Assembly: GCA_910578515.1 (NCBI GenBank)
Contig: CAJTQR010000001.1
Location: 372,001-436,000 of the forward strand
Direction of reading: 5' to 3'
DNA from: an uncultured Duncaniella sp.
GTDB taxonomy: Bacteria > Bacteroidota > Bacteroidia > Bacteroidales > Muribaculaceae
Length of the DNA stretch: 64,000 bases
In this document: positions 52,536 through 60,710 of the stretch, in pieces
Position numbering within the stretch: the stretch's first letter is position 1
How the letters are laid out: each line of letters opens with the position of its first letter
The notes under the pieces: model-generated
Told to the model about the DNA's origin: nothing
What the model saw: only the letters and a program-made list of their open reading frames with translations
Database searches by the model: none
Position numbers and translations under genes: made by a program

Positions 52536-53285
52536 ATGTCTGACAATAAAGAAATAATCCGAGTTTCCAATCTCCGACGTGAATTCAGTGTTGGAGGTGA
52601 GAAAGTAAAAGCACTCCGAGGGGTATCTTTCTCAATCAGAGAAGGAGAATTTGTAACCATCATGGGGACATCGGGCTCCGGAAAATCTACAATGCTCAAC
52701 ATATTGGGGTGTCTCGACACCCCAACCTCTGGAGAATATTTTCTTGATGGAGTATCGGTAAAAGATATGAGCAAGAATCAACGGGCAAAGACACGAAACA
52801 GAAAAATTGGGTTCGTGTTTCAAAACTACAATCTTCTGCCTAAAACCACTGCGATTGAAAACGTTGAACTACCTTTGCTCTATAACTCCTCCATATCGGC
52901 GAAAGAACGGCACGAGCGAGCCATCAAATCACTTGAAGCTGTAGGTCTGCATGACAGGCTCTATCATAAAAGCAATCAAATGTCTGGTGGTCAGCAGCAA
53001 CGTGTGGCAATAGCACGTGCACTTGTAAATGACCCAGTTATTATACTCGCCGATGAGGCTACCGGAAATCTTGATACAAGAACTTCATTTAGCATCCTCA
53101 CATTATTTCAGGAGTTACATGCTCGAGGTAGAACTATCATTTTTGTCACTCATAATCCGGAACTTGCGGAATATTCCTCACGCAATATCGTACTTAGAGA
53201 CGGGAAAGTAATTTCTGACTCCTATAATCCATCTCCAGCATCAGCACGCGAGGCGTATGAAGCACTTCCAAAAGATAACGATTGA
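52536..53285 (+). CDS. macB: MacB-type ABC transporter ATPase
   Basis: 249 residues from the ATG at 52536; an in-frame ATG at 52449 overlaps the macA end and gives an unusual N-terminus. Walker A is GTSGSGKSTMLNILGCLDTP, the signature is MSGGQQQRVAIARALVN and Walker B is VIILADEATGNLDTRTS. Unlike E. coli MacB, in which ATPase and permease are fused, here they are two genes (permease 3 bp downstream), a common LolD/MacB-like arrangement. It powers the exporter with the TolC and MacA genes upstream. Confidence 0.9.
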   Translation: MSDNKEIIRVSNLRREFSVGGEKVKALRGVSFSIREGEFVTIMGTSGSGKSTMLNILGCLDTPTSGEYFLDGVSVKDMSKNQRAKTRNRKIGFVFQNYNLLPKTTAIENVELPLLYNSSISAKERHERAIKSLEAVGLHDRLYHKSNQMSGGQQQRVAIARALVNDPVIILADEATGNLDTRTSFSILTLFQELHARGRTIIFVTHNPELAEYSSRNIVLRDGKVISDSYNPSPASAREAYEALPKDND

Positions 53286-53287
53286 TT

Positions 53288-54505
53288 ATGAAATTAGCCA
53301 ATCTATTAAAAATAGCGTTGAAAGCGCTTAACAATAACAAACTCCGATGTTTTCTGACAATGCTTGGTATAATAATAGGTGTAGCATCAGTAATCACAAT
53401 GCTCGCCATCGGTCAAGGGTCAAAAAACAGTATAAAAGCTCAAATTTCGGAGATGGGTTCAAATATGATTATGATTCATCCCGGAAATATGCAGCGAGGA
53501 GGAGTACGTCAGAGCGCTGATGATATGCAAACTCTTGAAGTTACTGATTACGAGGCATTGCAGCGTTTACCAGGCATTGCAGCGATATCTCCTTCGGTCA
53601 ATTCAGGAGGTCAGTTTGTGAATGGTAACAACAATTATCCCTCTACCATCTATGGTATAACACCCGATTATCTGGATATCCGAAAGCTTAAGGTCAAAAG
53701 CGGTTCAATGTTCACGGAGCATGACATCAAATCAGCAGCAAAAGTATGTATTCTTGGCAAGACCGTAGTTGATAATCTGTTTCCAAACGGAGAAGACCCT
53801 ATAGGACGAGTGGTACGCTTCGGAAAAATACCAATGACTGTAGTAGGAGTACTCGAATCAAAAGGAACAAATTCAATGGGTCAAGACCAGGACGATGTGG
53901 TGCTTGCGCCATACACTACTGTTATGAAACGCGTCCTTGCTATTGATTACATCCAGGGGATATTTGCCAGCGCCGTCAACGAGGAACAGACAGAAGAAGT
54001 CATTGATGCTGTAACAGAGACATTACGCTCGCAACACAAATTGAAGGATGATAGCGACAATGATTTTGAAATCCGTTCCCAACAGGAATTAAGCGAGATG
54101 ATGAACTCCACCAGTGATATGATGACTGTACTCTTGGCATGCATTGCCGGAATATCTCTGTTGGTGGGAGGTATAGGAATCATGAATATAATGTATGTCT
54201 CAGTGACAGAACGCACCCGCGAAATAGGCTTGCGTATGTCAATCGGGGCGCGCAGTATTGATGTGCTATCTCAGTTTCTCATTGAAGCTGTGATAATCAG
54301 TGTGACAGGAGGTATTATCGGTATTATAATTGGCATTCTCGCATCGTGGCTTGTAAATATAATAGCCAACTGGCCCATTTATATCCAGATGTATTCTGTA
54401 ATATTATCGTTTGCCGTATGTACAGTCACAGGTGTATTCTTTGGCTGGTACCCCGCCAAGAAAGCCTCAAACCTTGACCCCATAGAGGCAATCAGATATG
54501 AATAG
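53288..54505 (+). CDS. macB: MacB-type ABC transporter permease
   Basis: 405 residues from the ATG at 53288 (a TTG at 53282 overlaps the ATPase stop). One N-terminal membrane helix (LRCFLTMLGIIIGVASVITM) precedes a large periplasmic MacB_PCD domain (~40-260), and three helices form the C-terminal FtsX domain (LLACIAGISLLVGGIGIMNI, IEAVIISVTGGIIGIIIGIL, ILSFAVCTVTGVFFGWYPA). The last conserved GWYPAKKASNLDPIEAIRYE tail is the family hallmark. Function: mechanotransmission export of a lipid, peptide or siderophore-like substrate through TolC. Confidence 0.9.
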   Translation: MKLANLLKIALKALNNNKLRCFLTMLGIIIGVASVITMLAIGQGSKNSIKAQISEMGSNMIMIHPGNMQRGGVRQSADDMQTLEVTDYEALQRLPGIAAISPSVNSGGQFVNGNNNYPSTIYGITPDYLDIRKLKVKSGSMFTEHDIKSAAKVCILGKTVVDNLFPNGEDPIGRVVRFGKIPMTVVGVLESKGTNSMGQDQDDVVLAPYTTVMKRVLAIDYIQGIFASAVNEEQTEEVIDAVTETLRSQHKLKDDSDNDFEIRSQQELSEMMNSTSDMMTVLLACIAGISLLVGGIGIMNIMYVSVTERTREIGLRMSIGARSIDVLSQFLIEAVIISVTGGIIGIIIGILASWLVNIIANWPIYIQMYSVILSFAVCTVTGVFFGWYPAKKASNLDPIEAIRYE

Positions 54506-54553
54506 CAAACACACAATATAACAAACTATACTATTGGGTTACAATTGTAAGCA

Positions 54554-54587
54554 AGAGCCCCGGCAGAATCAATTCCACCGGGGCTCT
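54554..54587 (+). terminator. Terminator after the MacB permease
   Basis: AGAGCCCCGG (54554-54563) pairs perfectly with 54578-54587 around a 14-nt loop; ACTTTATC follows. It may also end the convergent MFS gene, whose stop is 26 bp away. Confidence 0.8.
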
Positions 54588-54612
54588 ACTTTATCTATGA
54601 TATTTTATTCTA

Positions 54613-55971
54613 TTACTCAAAATGCTCTTTATTCTCAGCAATAGTTTCTGCATAAGTTTCCTTTATAAAGAATACACAGAAAGCACCAACGATAAGAAGC
54701 ACTCCGGCAAGTCCAATCATATTTATCTGATGATGTGCTCCACCGCCAACTAATGAGAATACTACTCCGCCAAGCGCTGCGGCAACAATCTGAGGTATCG
54801 TAATTGTACCATTGAAAAGACCAAGGTAAGTACCCATGTGTCGACCTGAAATAGAATTGGTGAGAATAGTAAACGGAAGAGCAAGCATAGCTGCCCAAGC
54901 AGCTCCAACCATAAAGAATGATATTAACAATAAATATTTATCAGTGAAGAACATTGATGAAATAAAGCCTACGCCTCCAATGATTAAGCTAAGGGCGTAT
55001 ATAAACTTATGATTATTGAAACGAGGTATAAACGCAGCCCATATCACCGAGCCAATAGCCTGTACTGCAAACAATAGTCCAACCCAATTGCCAGCAGCCT
55101 GATAGGAATCGGTCTGAGTCCCTTCAGCTGGATTCCAACCGAATGCTTGTTCCGCCACACCACCTGTAGTATATGTCCACATATACATGAAGGCACCCCA
55201 ACAAAAAAATTGTACCAAACCTACTGTCCAGAACACTTTCGGAGCTTTTGCCAAAAGAGTAAACACATTTGACTTTTCCTCATCCTTTGTCTCTGTGATG
55301 CCATGGTATTCAGCATATTCTTTCGGGGGCATTTCTTTAACTTTCCAGAATGTATAAAGAACACACAATATCAGAATGGCAGCTCCAATATAGAACGAGT
55401 AAGCTACTGAATCAGGGACTTGATTCCCATCCGCGATATTGCTTATGCCAAACCATGCGAGCATGAAAGGAAATACATAACCTACCACAGAACCGGCATT
55501 GCAAAGGAAACTTTGGATTGAATATGCAAGCCCCTTTTGCTTCTCATTAACCATATCACCTACAAGCATTTTAAACGGCTGCATTGAAATATTGATTGAA
55601 AGGTCAAGAAACATCAAGGCAAATGCTCCGAATATCAAAGCTCCAGCAACAGCAAAATGGAAACTACCGGCATTAGGAAGAAGGCACATCACAATCACTG
55701 CCATAACTGCACCTACAATCAAATACGGCAGACGACGACCGAATCTGCACCAAGTCCTGTCACTAAGCGCACCTACAATTGGCTGTATAATCAATCCGGC
55801 TATAGGGGGAAGAAGCCAAAAATAGCTAAGCGAATGAGGGTCCGCACCAAGTGTGGCAAAAATACGCGAAATATTGGCGCTTTGCAGAGCATAGGCAATC
55901 TGCACGCCGAAGAAACCGAAACTTAAGTTCCACAATTTCCCAAAACTTTGGTCTGGCTTGTTCTTAATCAT
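54613..55971 (-). CDS. MFS transporter, SLC45-like (sugar/sugar-alcohol)
   Basis: 452 residues, 12 membrane helices. The N-terminus LWNLSFGFFGVQIAYALQSA and the loop GALSDRTWCRFGRRLPYLIV, with the D-RXG-RR motif of the SLC45/GPH-type sucrose-maltose transporters, are typical; VQFFCWGAFMYMW and GAAWAAMLALPFTILTN also match. It probably imports a disaccharide or sugar alcohol by H+ symport at the inner membrane. No sugar-degrading or SusCD genes are adjacent, so the substrate is not clear. The gap of ~95 bp to nfo has no clear promoter. Confidence 0.85.
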   Translation of the reverse strand: MIKNKPDQSFGKLWNLSFGFFGVQIAYALQSANISRIFATLGADPHSLSYFWLLPPIAGLIIQPIVGALSDRTWCRFGRRLPYLIVGAVMAVIVMCLLPNAGSFHFAVAGALIFGAFALMFLDLSINISMQPFKMLVGDMVNEKQKGLAYSIQSFLCNAGSVVGYVFPFMLAWFGISNIADGNQVPDSVAYSFYIGAAILILCVLYTFWKVKEMPPKEYAEYHGITETKDEEKSNVFTLLAKAPKVFWTVGLVQFFCWGAFMYMWTYTTGGVAEQAFGWNPAEGTQTDSYQAAGNWVGLLFAVQAIGSVIWAAFIPRFNNHKFIYALSLIIGGVGFISSMFFTDKYLLLISFFMVGAAWAAMLALPFTILTNSISGRHMGTYLGLFNGTITIPQIVAAALGGVVFSLVGGGAHHQINMIGLAGVLLIVGAFCVFFIKETYAETIAENKEHFE

Positions 55972-56067
55972 TTTAAATAAGTATAAGGTATGATATAATC
56001 AAAAAATATTAACGGTAAGAAGAAAAAATAGAATCGATGATATAATCCAAAAATAAAAAAGAATACG

Positions 56068-56913
56068 TCAGTTTTCAATCAAAGAATAGAGCCACTCTAT
56101 CTCCTGAGCCCATATTTCTTCGTCGGGAGTCTCGAGAATCAGAGGTATATTATCCATCCTTGAATCGTTCATTAATCTGCGCCAGAAGTCTTCACCCAGC
56201 ACACCCTGTGCTATTGATGCATGACGGTCAACCTTCGACCCTAATGCTTTCTGAGTATCATTAATATGCATGCCACAAAGATATTGGAATCCGACTATAC
56301 GGTCAAATTCAGACCATGTGGCATCATAAGCCTCTGGAGTGGTCATATCGTATCCTGCCGCATGAGCATGACATGTATCAAAACAAACACCAACACGGGT
56401 CTTGTCTTTCACTTTATCTATGATATGGGCAAGCTGTTCGAATGTATATCCCAAATTACTTCCCTGACCTGCGGTGTTTTCAATTACAGCTTTCACCCCA
56501 TCTGTCTTGGCCAGTGCATCGTTGATTGATTCGGCAATCAAATCCAGACAGGCATCAACTTCAATCTCTTTGAGATGGCTCCCCGGATGGAAATTCAGCA
56601 TAGTAAGTCCCAATTGCTCACACCTGCGGAGTTCATCCAAGAATGCTTCTCGCGATTTCTGAAGCTTTTCAGCATCAGGCGAACCAAGATTGATTAGAAA
56701 ACTATCGTGAGGAAGTATTACGTCAGGAGTATAGCCATACTTTATACAATTCTCCTTGAAAGTTGCAGCATCTGCATCTGTAATAGGTTTAGAAGTCCAT
56801 CTTGATGGATTCCGTGTAAAAAGTGCAAATGACTTTGCGCCAATAAGATGGGCGTTGACGGGGATATTACCCACGCCCTTCTCAGCTGCGACATGAGCTC
56901 CGATATATTTCAT
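56068..56913 (-). CDS. nfo: Endonuclease IV (AP endonuclease)
   Basis: 281 residues, TIM barrel. It starts MKYIGAHVAAEKGVGNIPVN, followed by SFALFTRNPSRWTSKP, LNFHPGSH, VIENTAGQGSNLGYTFEQ, VGVCFDTCHAHAAGYD, HINDTQKALGSKVDRH and PLILETPDEE, which supply the His/Glu/Asp ligands for the three zinc ions. It incises DNA at abasic sites and removes 3' blocking groups. It is divergent from hisS, with overlapping promoters. Confidence 0.95.
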   Translation of the reverse strand: MKYIGAHVAAEKGVGNIPVNAHLIGAKSFALFTRNPSRWTSKPITDADAATFKENCIKYGYTPDVILPHDSFLINLGSPDAEKLQKSREAFLDELRRCEQLGLTMLNFHPGSHLKEIEVDACLDLIAESINDALAKTDGVKAVIENTAGQGSNLGYTFEQLAHIIDKVKDKTRVGVCFDTCHAHAAGYDMTTPEAYDATWSEFDRIVGFQYLCGMHINDTQKALGSKVDRHASIAQGVLGEDFWRRLMNDSRMDNIPLILETPDEEIWAQEIEWLYSLIEN

Positions 56914-56942
56914 TTATTTTGAGTTTACGCATTAAATTGACG

Positions 56943-56974
56943 CAAATTTAGTAAATAAATCGTATCTTTGCAAA
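56943..56974 (-). promoter_or_regulatory. nfo promoter
   Basis: Minus strand: TTTG (56974-56971), 20-nt spacer, TAAATTTG (56950-56943): exact consensus. It overlaps the hisS -7 box on the opposite strand. Confidence 0.7.
56963..56970 (+). promoter_or_regulatory. hisS P1 -7 element
   Basis: TATCTTTG on the plus strand, an exact -7 match, inside the nfo promoter. The -33 match is weak (TTGA at 22 nt). A second possible -7 element (TAATTTTG, 57038-57045) lies closer to the ATG at 57077, with TTTC at 21 nt upstream. Confidence 0.45.
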
Positions 56975-57076
56975 CAATTTTATGCATCTGCGTCAAATCT
57001 TGTAGTTTCCAATTTCAATCAAGGATATCTGACGCAGTAATTTTGATATAACAACTTCATAGTTAAAGAATAGACA

Positions 57077-58438
57077 ATGGCTCAGAAACCGTCAATTCCT
57101 AAGGGAACCAGAGATTTCACCCCTGCAGAAATGGCTCGCAGGAATTATATCTTCGATACAATCCGCAGTGTATTCCATCTATTTGGATTCCAACAGATAG
57201 AGACTCCGGCTATGGAAAATCTATCGACACTTATGGGAAAGTATGGTGAAGAGGGTGACAAACTGCTTTTTAAAACACTTAATTCAGGCGACTTCCTGCG
57301 GGGAGTTGACATGCAGACCATTGAAGCCGGTGATTGCCCCAAATTGGCAGCACAATTATGCGAAAAAGGACTTCGCTACGATTTGACTGTACCTTTTGCC
57401 CGATTTGTAGTTATGCACCGAAATGAACTGACATTCCCGTTCAAGAGATTTCAGATTCAGCCGGTATGGCGTGCTGACCGCCCACAAAAGGGTCGTTACC
57501 GTGAATTCTACCAATGTGATGCAGACGTAATTGGCTCAGATTCTCTAATTAATGAAATTGAGCTTCTCCAGCTTATCGATGAAGTATTCAAGAAGCTCAA
57601 GGTAAATATCTCTATAAAACTCAACAACCGAAAGGTTCTTGCAGGTATAGCAGAACTCATTGGCGCACCTGAGAAAATAGTAGATATAACGGTTGCTATA
57701 GACAAAATTGACAAGATTGGTCTTGACAACGTAAAAGCAGAACTGAAAGAACGTGGGCTCTCAGATGAGGCAATTGACAAGATAACTCCCATAATAACTC
57801 TTGACGGTTCCAACGAAGAGCGCCTTGAAAAGCTTGAGGCTCTGCTGTCAGAAAGCGCAACCGGACTCAAAGGTGTGGAAGAGCTTCGCTTTGTCATGAA
57901 GGGAACCAACCAGCTCGGTCTGAAATCCAAATTAGAATTAGATGTATCCCTTGCCCGCGGACTTAATTATTATACCGGGACCATTATTGAGGTCAAAGCC
58001 CAGGACGTTGAAATCGGAAGTATTACCGGCGGCGGTCGATACGACAACCTTACGGGTGTATTTGGACTCCCCGGCGTTTCAGGCGTGGGCATATCATTCG
58101 GCGCCGACCGTATTTACGACGTGCTCAACGCACTTAACCTCTACCCTGCCGATATCACAGGCTCTGCGAAAGTGATGTTTACCAACTTCGGACCAGCCGA
58201 AGCCGCAAAATCACTTGAAATCATAAAACTTCTGCGTCAGGCAGGAATCTCTGCAGAAATCTATCCCGAAGCTTCAAAAATGAAAAAGCAAATGGGACGC
58301 GCTGACACACTCGGCATTCCATTTGTAGCTATAATCGGAGAAACAGAATTGGCAAACGGAACAGTCACACTTAAAGATATGACCTCTGGAGAACAGTCAG
58401 AGCTATCTCCTGAAAATCTGATTGCCAAACTAAAATAA
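57077..58438 (+). CDS. hisS: Histidyl-tRNA synthetase
   Basis: 453 residues, class II synthetase. N-terminal PSIPKGTRDFTPAEMARRN; motif 2 region QPVWRADRPQKGRYREFYQC; the histidine A motif SLARGLNYYTGTIIEV; motif 3-like GGGRYDNLTGVFG; C-terminal anticodon-binding domain (EIIKLLRQAGISAEIYPEAS). It charges tRNA-His. Length is typical. The 5' leader of ~100 nt contains an inverted repeat. No T-box is seen, as expected for this phylum. Confidence 0.96.
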   Translation: MAQKPSIPKGTRDFTPAEMARRNYIFDTIRSVFHLFGFQQIETPAMENLSTLMGKYGEEGDKLLFKTLNSGDFLRGVDMQTIEAGDCPKLAAQLCEKGLRYDLTVPFARFVVMHRNELTFPFKRFQIQPVWRADRPQKGRYREFYQCDADVIGSDSLINEIELLQLIDEVFKKLKVNISIKLNNRKVLAGIAELIGAPEKIVDITVAIDKIDKIGLDNVKAELKERGLSDEAIDKITPIITLDGSNEERLEKLEALLSESATGLKGVEELRFVMKGTNQLGLKSKLELDVSLARGLNYYTGTIIEVKAQDVEIGSITGGGRYDNLTGVFGLPGVSGVGISFGADRIYDVLNALNLYPADITGSAKVMFTNFGPAEAAKSLEIIKLLRQAGISAEIYPEASKMKKQMGRADTLGIPFVAIIGETELANGTVTLKDMTSGEQSELSPENLIAKLK

Positions 58439-58504
58439 CATCCTTTTTCACCCTATTTATGGTCAATTGTAACAATTTTTTCATATCGAATCAATAAAAT
58501 TGGT

Positions 58505-58512
58505 TACATTTG
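58505..58512 (+). promoter_or_regulatory. Probable -7 element for mlaE
   Basis: TACATTTG, exact -7 match, ~95 nt before the ATG at 58607; -33 is weak. Predicted start ~58519, giving an ~88-nt leader containing the repeat elements described separately. Confidence 0.45.
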
Positions 58513-58533
58513 TCATAATATTTTAATCTGATT

Positions 58534-58606
58534 AAGTAACTCTCAAAAACAATATACATAAAAACATTTTAGAGTTACCTACAGCGTTTAATTTCAAGAG
58601 TTACTT
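58534..58606 (+). promoter_or_regulatory. mlaE leader with alternative pairing elements
   Basis: AAGTAACTCT (58534-58543) can pair with AGAGTTACCT (58571-58580, 8 bp) or with AGAGTTACTT (58597-58606, 10 bp, perfect). The second copy ends immediately before the ATG at 58607, so that pairing would bury the initiation region whereas the first would leave it open. The two structures exclude one another. Confidence 0.45.
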
Positions 58607-59356
58607 ATGATAATTTCTGAATCATTAGCCTCTTTCGGCAGATATTGCATATTCATGAATAGAGTGTTTTCCATCCCTGATAGATGGAAGACATTCTTTT
58701 CACGAACTTTTTTCGAGATATCGAAACTTGGCGTTGACTCCATCCCTTTAGTAATTGTAATCTCTCTCTTCATAGGAGCCGTAATCACCATTCAAATGGA
58801 AATCAATACCGTCTCCCCTCTTATTCCAGCATACTCAACCGGTCTGGCCACCCGTGAGATTATCCTGCTTGAATTCTCCAACTCAATTTTGTGTCTTATA
58901 TTAGCCGGAAAGGTTGGTTCAAACATAGCTTCCGAGATAGGGACTATGCGTGTCACAGAACAAATAGACGCACTAGATATAATGGGAGTGAATTCCGCTA
59001 ACTTCCTTGTACTGCCCAAAGTTGTTGGATTCCTTTTCTATATGCCCATATTGGTGGTATTCTGCATTTTCACATCCTTCCTCGGAGGTTTTTTCATAGC
59101 AATCTTCACGGACATTATTCCATTGAGTAGATTCGTATATGGTCTGCAGACCATGTTTCAGGAATGGTATGTATGGTATGGTCTTATCAAATCATTGTTC
59201 TTCTCTTTCATCATCACCTCTGTCGCTGCATTTTACGGATACTTCGTACATGGTGGTGCTCTTGAGGTTGGTAAGGCTTCCACTAATGCTGTTGTTGCTT
59301 CAAGTATCCTGATTTTGCTTCTCGATGTGGTACTCACCAAACTCCTGTTACAATGA
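58607..59356 (+). CDS. mlaE: MlaE-family ABC lipid-transport permease
   Basis: 249 residues with five or six membrane helices. MlaE signatures are IPLVIVISLFIGAVITIQME, YSTGLATREIILLEFSNSIL, AGKVGSNIASEIGTMRVTEQ and IDALDIMGVNS. The family is the inner-membrane permease of MCE/Mla transporters that move phospholipid between membranes. The ATPase gene overlaps its end (ATGA). The periplasmic MlaD-like (MCE) subunit is not in the window up to the convergent nrdG gene; Bacteroidota often encode it elsewhere. Confidence 0.92.
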   Translation: MIISESLASFGRYCIFMNRVFSIPDRWKTFFSRTFFEISKLGVDSIPLVIVISLFIGAVITIQMEINTVSPLIPAYSTGLATREIILLEFSNSILCLILAGKVGSNIASEIGTMRVTEQIDALDIMGVNSANFLVLPKVVGFLFYMPILVVFCIFTSFLGGFFIAIFTDIIPLSRFVYGLQTMFQEWYVWYGLIKSLFFSFIITSVAAFYGYFVHGGALEVGKASTNAVVASSILILLLDVVLTKLLLQ

Positions 59357-60123
59357 TTGAAGTTAAAAATATCACCAAGTCGTTTGACGACAAAACCATA
59401 TTGCACGATATCAGCGCAACATTCTATACAGGAAAGACAAACCTTATTATCGGTCAAAGTGGCTCCGGTAAAACGGTCCTTGTCAAATCACTGGTAGGTT
59501 TGGTAAAACCGGAGGAAGGAGAAATACTCTACGACGGTAGAGACCTGATGAAAATGAATGTCAATCAGACCAAAGAACTGCGCAAGGAAATCGGTATGCT
59601 CTTTCAGGGCTCAGCATTGTTCGACTCTGAAACTGTGCTTGGCAACGTAATGTTCCCCTTGACAATGTTTACAGACATGACACCGGCAGAGGTAAAAGAC
59701 CGAGCCCAATTCTGCCTGGAACGTGTAAATCTTAAGGGGGCTGATAAAAAATTCCCCTCGGAAATTTCAGGTGGTATGCAGAAACGAGTAGCAATCGCAA
59801 GAGCTATCGCGCTTAACCCCAAATATCTATTTTGCGACGAGCCCAATTCCGGACTTGACCCGCGCACTTCCATCCTCATAGATGAGCTACTGAGCGATAT
59901 AACTCATGAATACAATATGACCACTATTATAAACACTCATGATATGAACTCAGTGCTTGGTATTGGCGAGAATATCGTATTTATCAACAAAGGTTATCGA
60001 GAATGGGTCGGAGACATGCACGAAATTTACAAGGCATCTAATGAAGCTCTGAATGAGTTTGTATTTGCCAACGATTTGTTTCAGAAAGTGAAAGCCTACG
60101 TGCTTTCCAATGAGCACAAATAA
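59353..60123 (+). CDS. mlaF: MlaF-type ABC ATPase
   Basis: 256 residues. Walker A is IGQSGSGKTVLVKSLVG, the signature ISGGMQKRVAIARAIAL and Walker B YLFCDEPNSGLDP, where the Asn after EP is a mark of the MlaF/TTG2A group. MSTIINTHDMNSVLG-like H-loop (here TIINTHDMNSVLG) follows. It energises MlaE, with which it is translationally coupled by a 4-bp overlap. Confidence 0.92.
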   Translation: MIEVKNITKSFDDKTILHDISATFYTGKTNLIIGQSGSGKTVLVKSLVGLVKPEEGEILYDGRDLMKMNVNQTKELRKEIGMLFQGSALFDSETVLGNVMFPLTMFTDMTPAEVKDRAQFCLERVNLKGADKKFPSEISGGMQKRVAIARAIALNPKYLFCDEPNSGLDPRTSILIDELLSDITHEYNMTTIINTHDMNSVLGIGENIVFINKGYREWVGDMHEIYKASNEALNEFVFANDLFQKVKAYVLSNEHK

Positions 60124-60140
60124 AACAATGCTTCAAAAGC

Positions 60141-60182
60141 AAAAAATAAAGTGTTAGTTCTAGAACTAACACTTTATTTTTT
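60141..60182. terminator. Perfectly palindromic bidirectional terminator
   Basis: A 42-bp perfect palindrome: arms of 19 bp (60141-60159 and 60164-60182) around CTAG. It is A-rich on the left and T-rich on the right, thus a terminator for mlaF (+) and nrdG (-) alike. Confidence 0.85.
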
Positions 60183-60227
60183 TTGACATCTGGCTTATGA
60201 TGTCGCGAACCTATATCTTTATCTCCT

Positions 60228-60704
60228 TTATTCGTGCCATAGGACAATATTCCCTAACGTGGAGTTCTGCACATCTATGAGACGCTGATTAGAAGAGCCT
60301 CTAAATAATAACTTCACATCTCTACATGCTATAAGGAAAGGACCGTCAACCAACACTTCAAGATATGGAAGTATTCTGGAAAGCCGTTCATCCAGTGCTA
60401 TATCCTCATATCTAAAACCTGTATAGCACCATATTTTCTTACCGGCAGCACGCACTCTTTCAGCTAGTTCAATCAACTGCTCAACCTGCATAAGCGGGTC
60501 TCCACCAGTAAAAGTCACATCGAAATCTTCCTCCTCAATACGCGCCATCACATCATCAACGGTCATTTCCGTGCCCCCCATCATATCCCATGACTCCGGA
60601 TTATGACATTCGGGACAATGATGTGTACACCCTGCAAAATATATCGATGTACGCAGTCCCGGTCCATCGACAGATGTACCTCCGATTATATCGAGAACTC
60701 TCAT
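60228..60704 (-). CDS. nrdG: Anaerobic ribonucleotide reductase activating protein
   Basis: 158 residues, radical SAM family. The [4Fe-4S] motif Cys26-x3-Cys30-x2-Cys33 is in AGCTHHCPECHNPESW; FTGGDPLMQVEQLIEL is the SAM-binding GGE-like part. It generates the glycyl radical on NrdD, encoded 6 bp upstream. The enzyme is used for anaerobic dNTP synthesis, in line with an anaerobic lifestyle. Confidence 0.94.
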   Translation of the reverse strand: MRVLDIIGGTSVDGPGLRTSIYFAGCTHHCPECHNPESWDMMGGTEMTVDDVMARIEEEDFDVTFTGGDPLMQVEQLIELAERVRAAGKKIWCYTGFRYEDIALDERLSRILPYLEVLVDGPFLIACRDVKLLFRGSSNQRLIDVQNSTLGNIVLWHE

Positions 60705-60710
60705 GTTGAT

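Larger units (their letters stand above)
56938..57036. repeat. Three copies of TGACGCA between nfo and hisS
   Basis: TGACGCA occurs at 56938-56944 (+), 56989-56995 (- orientation) and 57030-57036 (+), with centres 51 and 41 bp apart. The outer bases agree partly (TTGACGCAAAT, TTTGACGCAGAT on the minus strand, TCTGACGCAGTA). The first copy overlaps the nfo -7 box and the third the possible hisS P2. The second and third can also form a hairpin (CTGCGTCA/TGACGCAG) in the hisS leader. Confidence 0.5.

Noticed and set aside
56976..57076. T-box or histidine attenuator in the hisS leader
   Set aside because: No T-box core sequence, no run of His codons and no terminator/antiterminator; T-boxes are not typical of this phylum. 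The inverted repeat is better explained by the TGACGCA copies.
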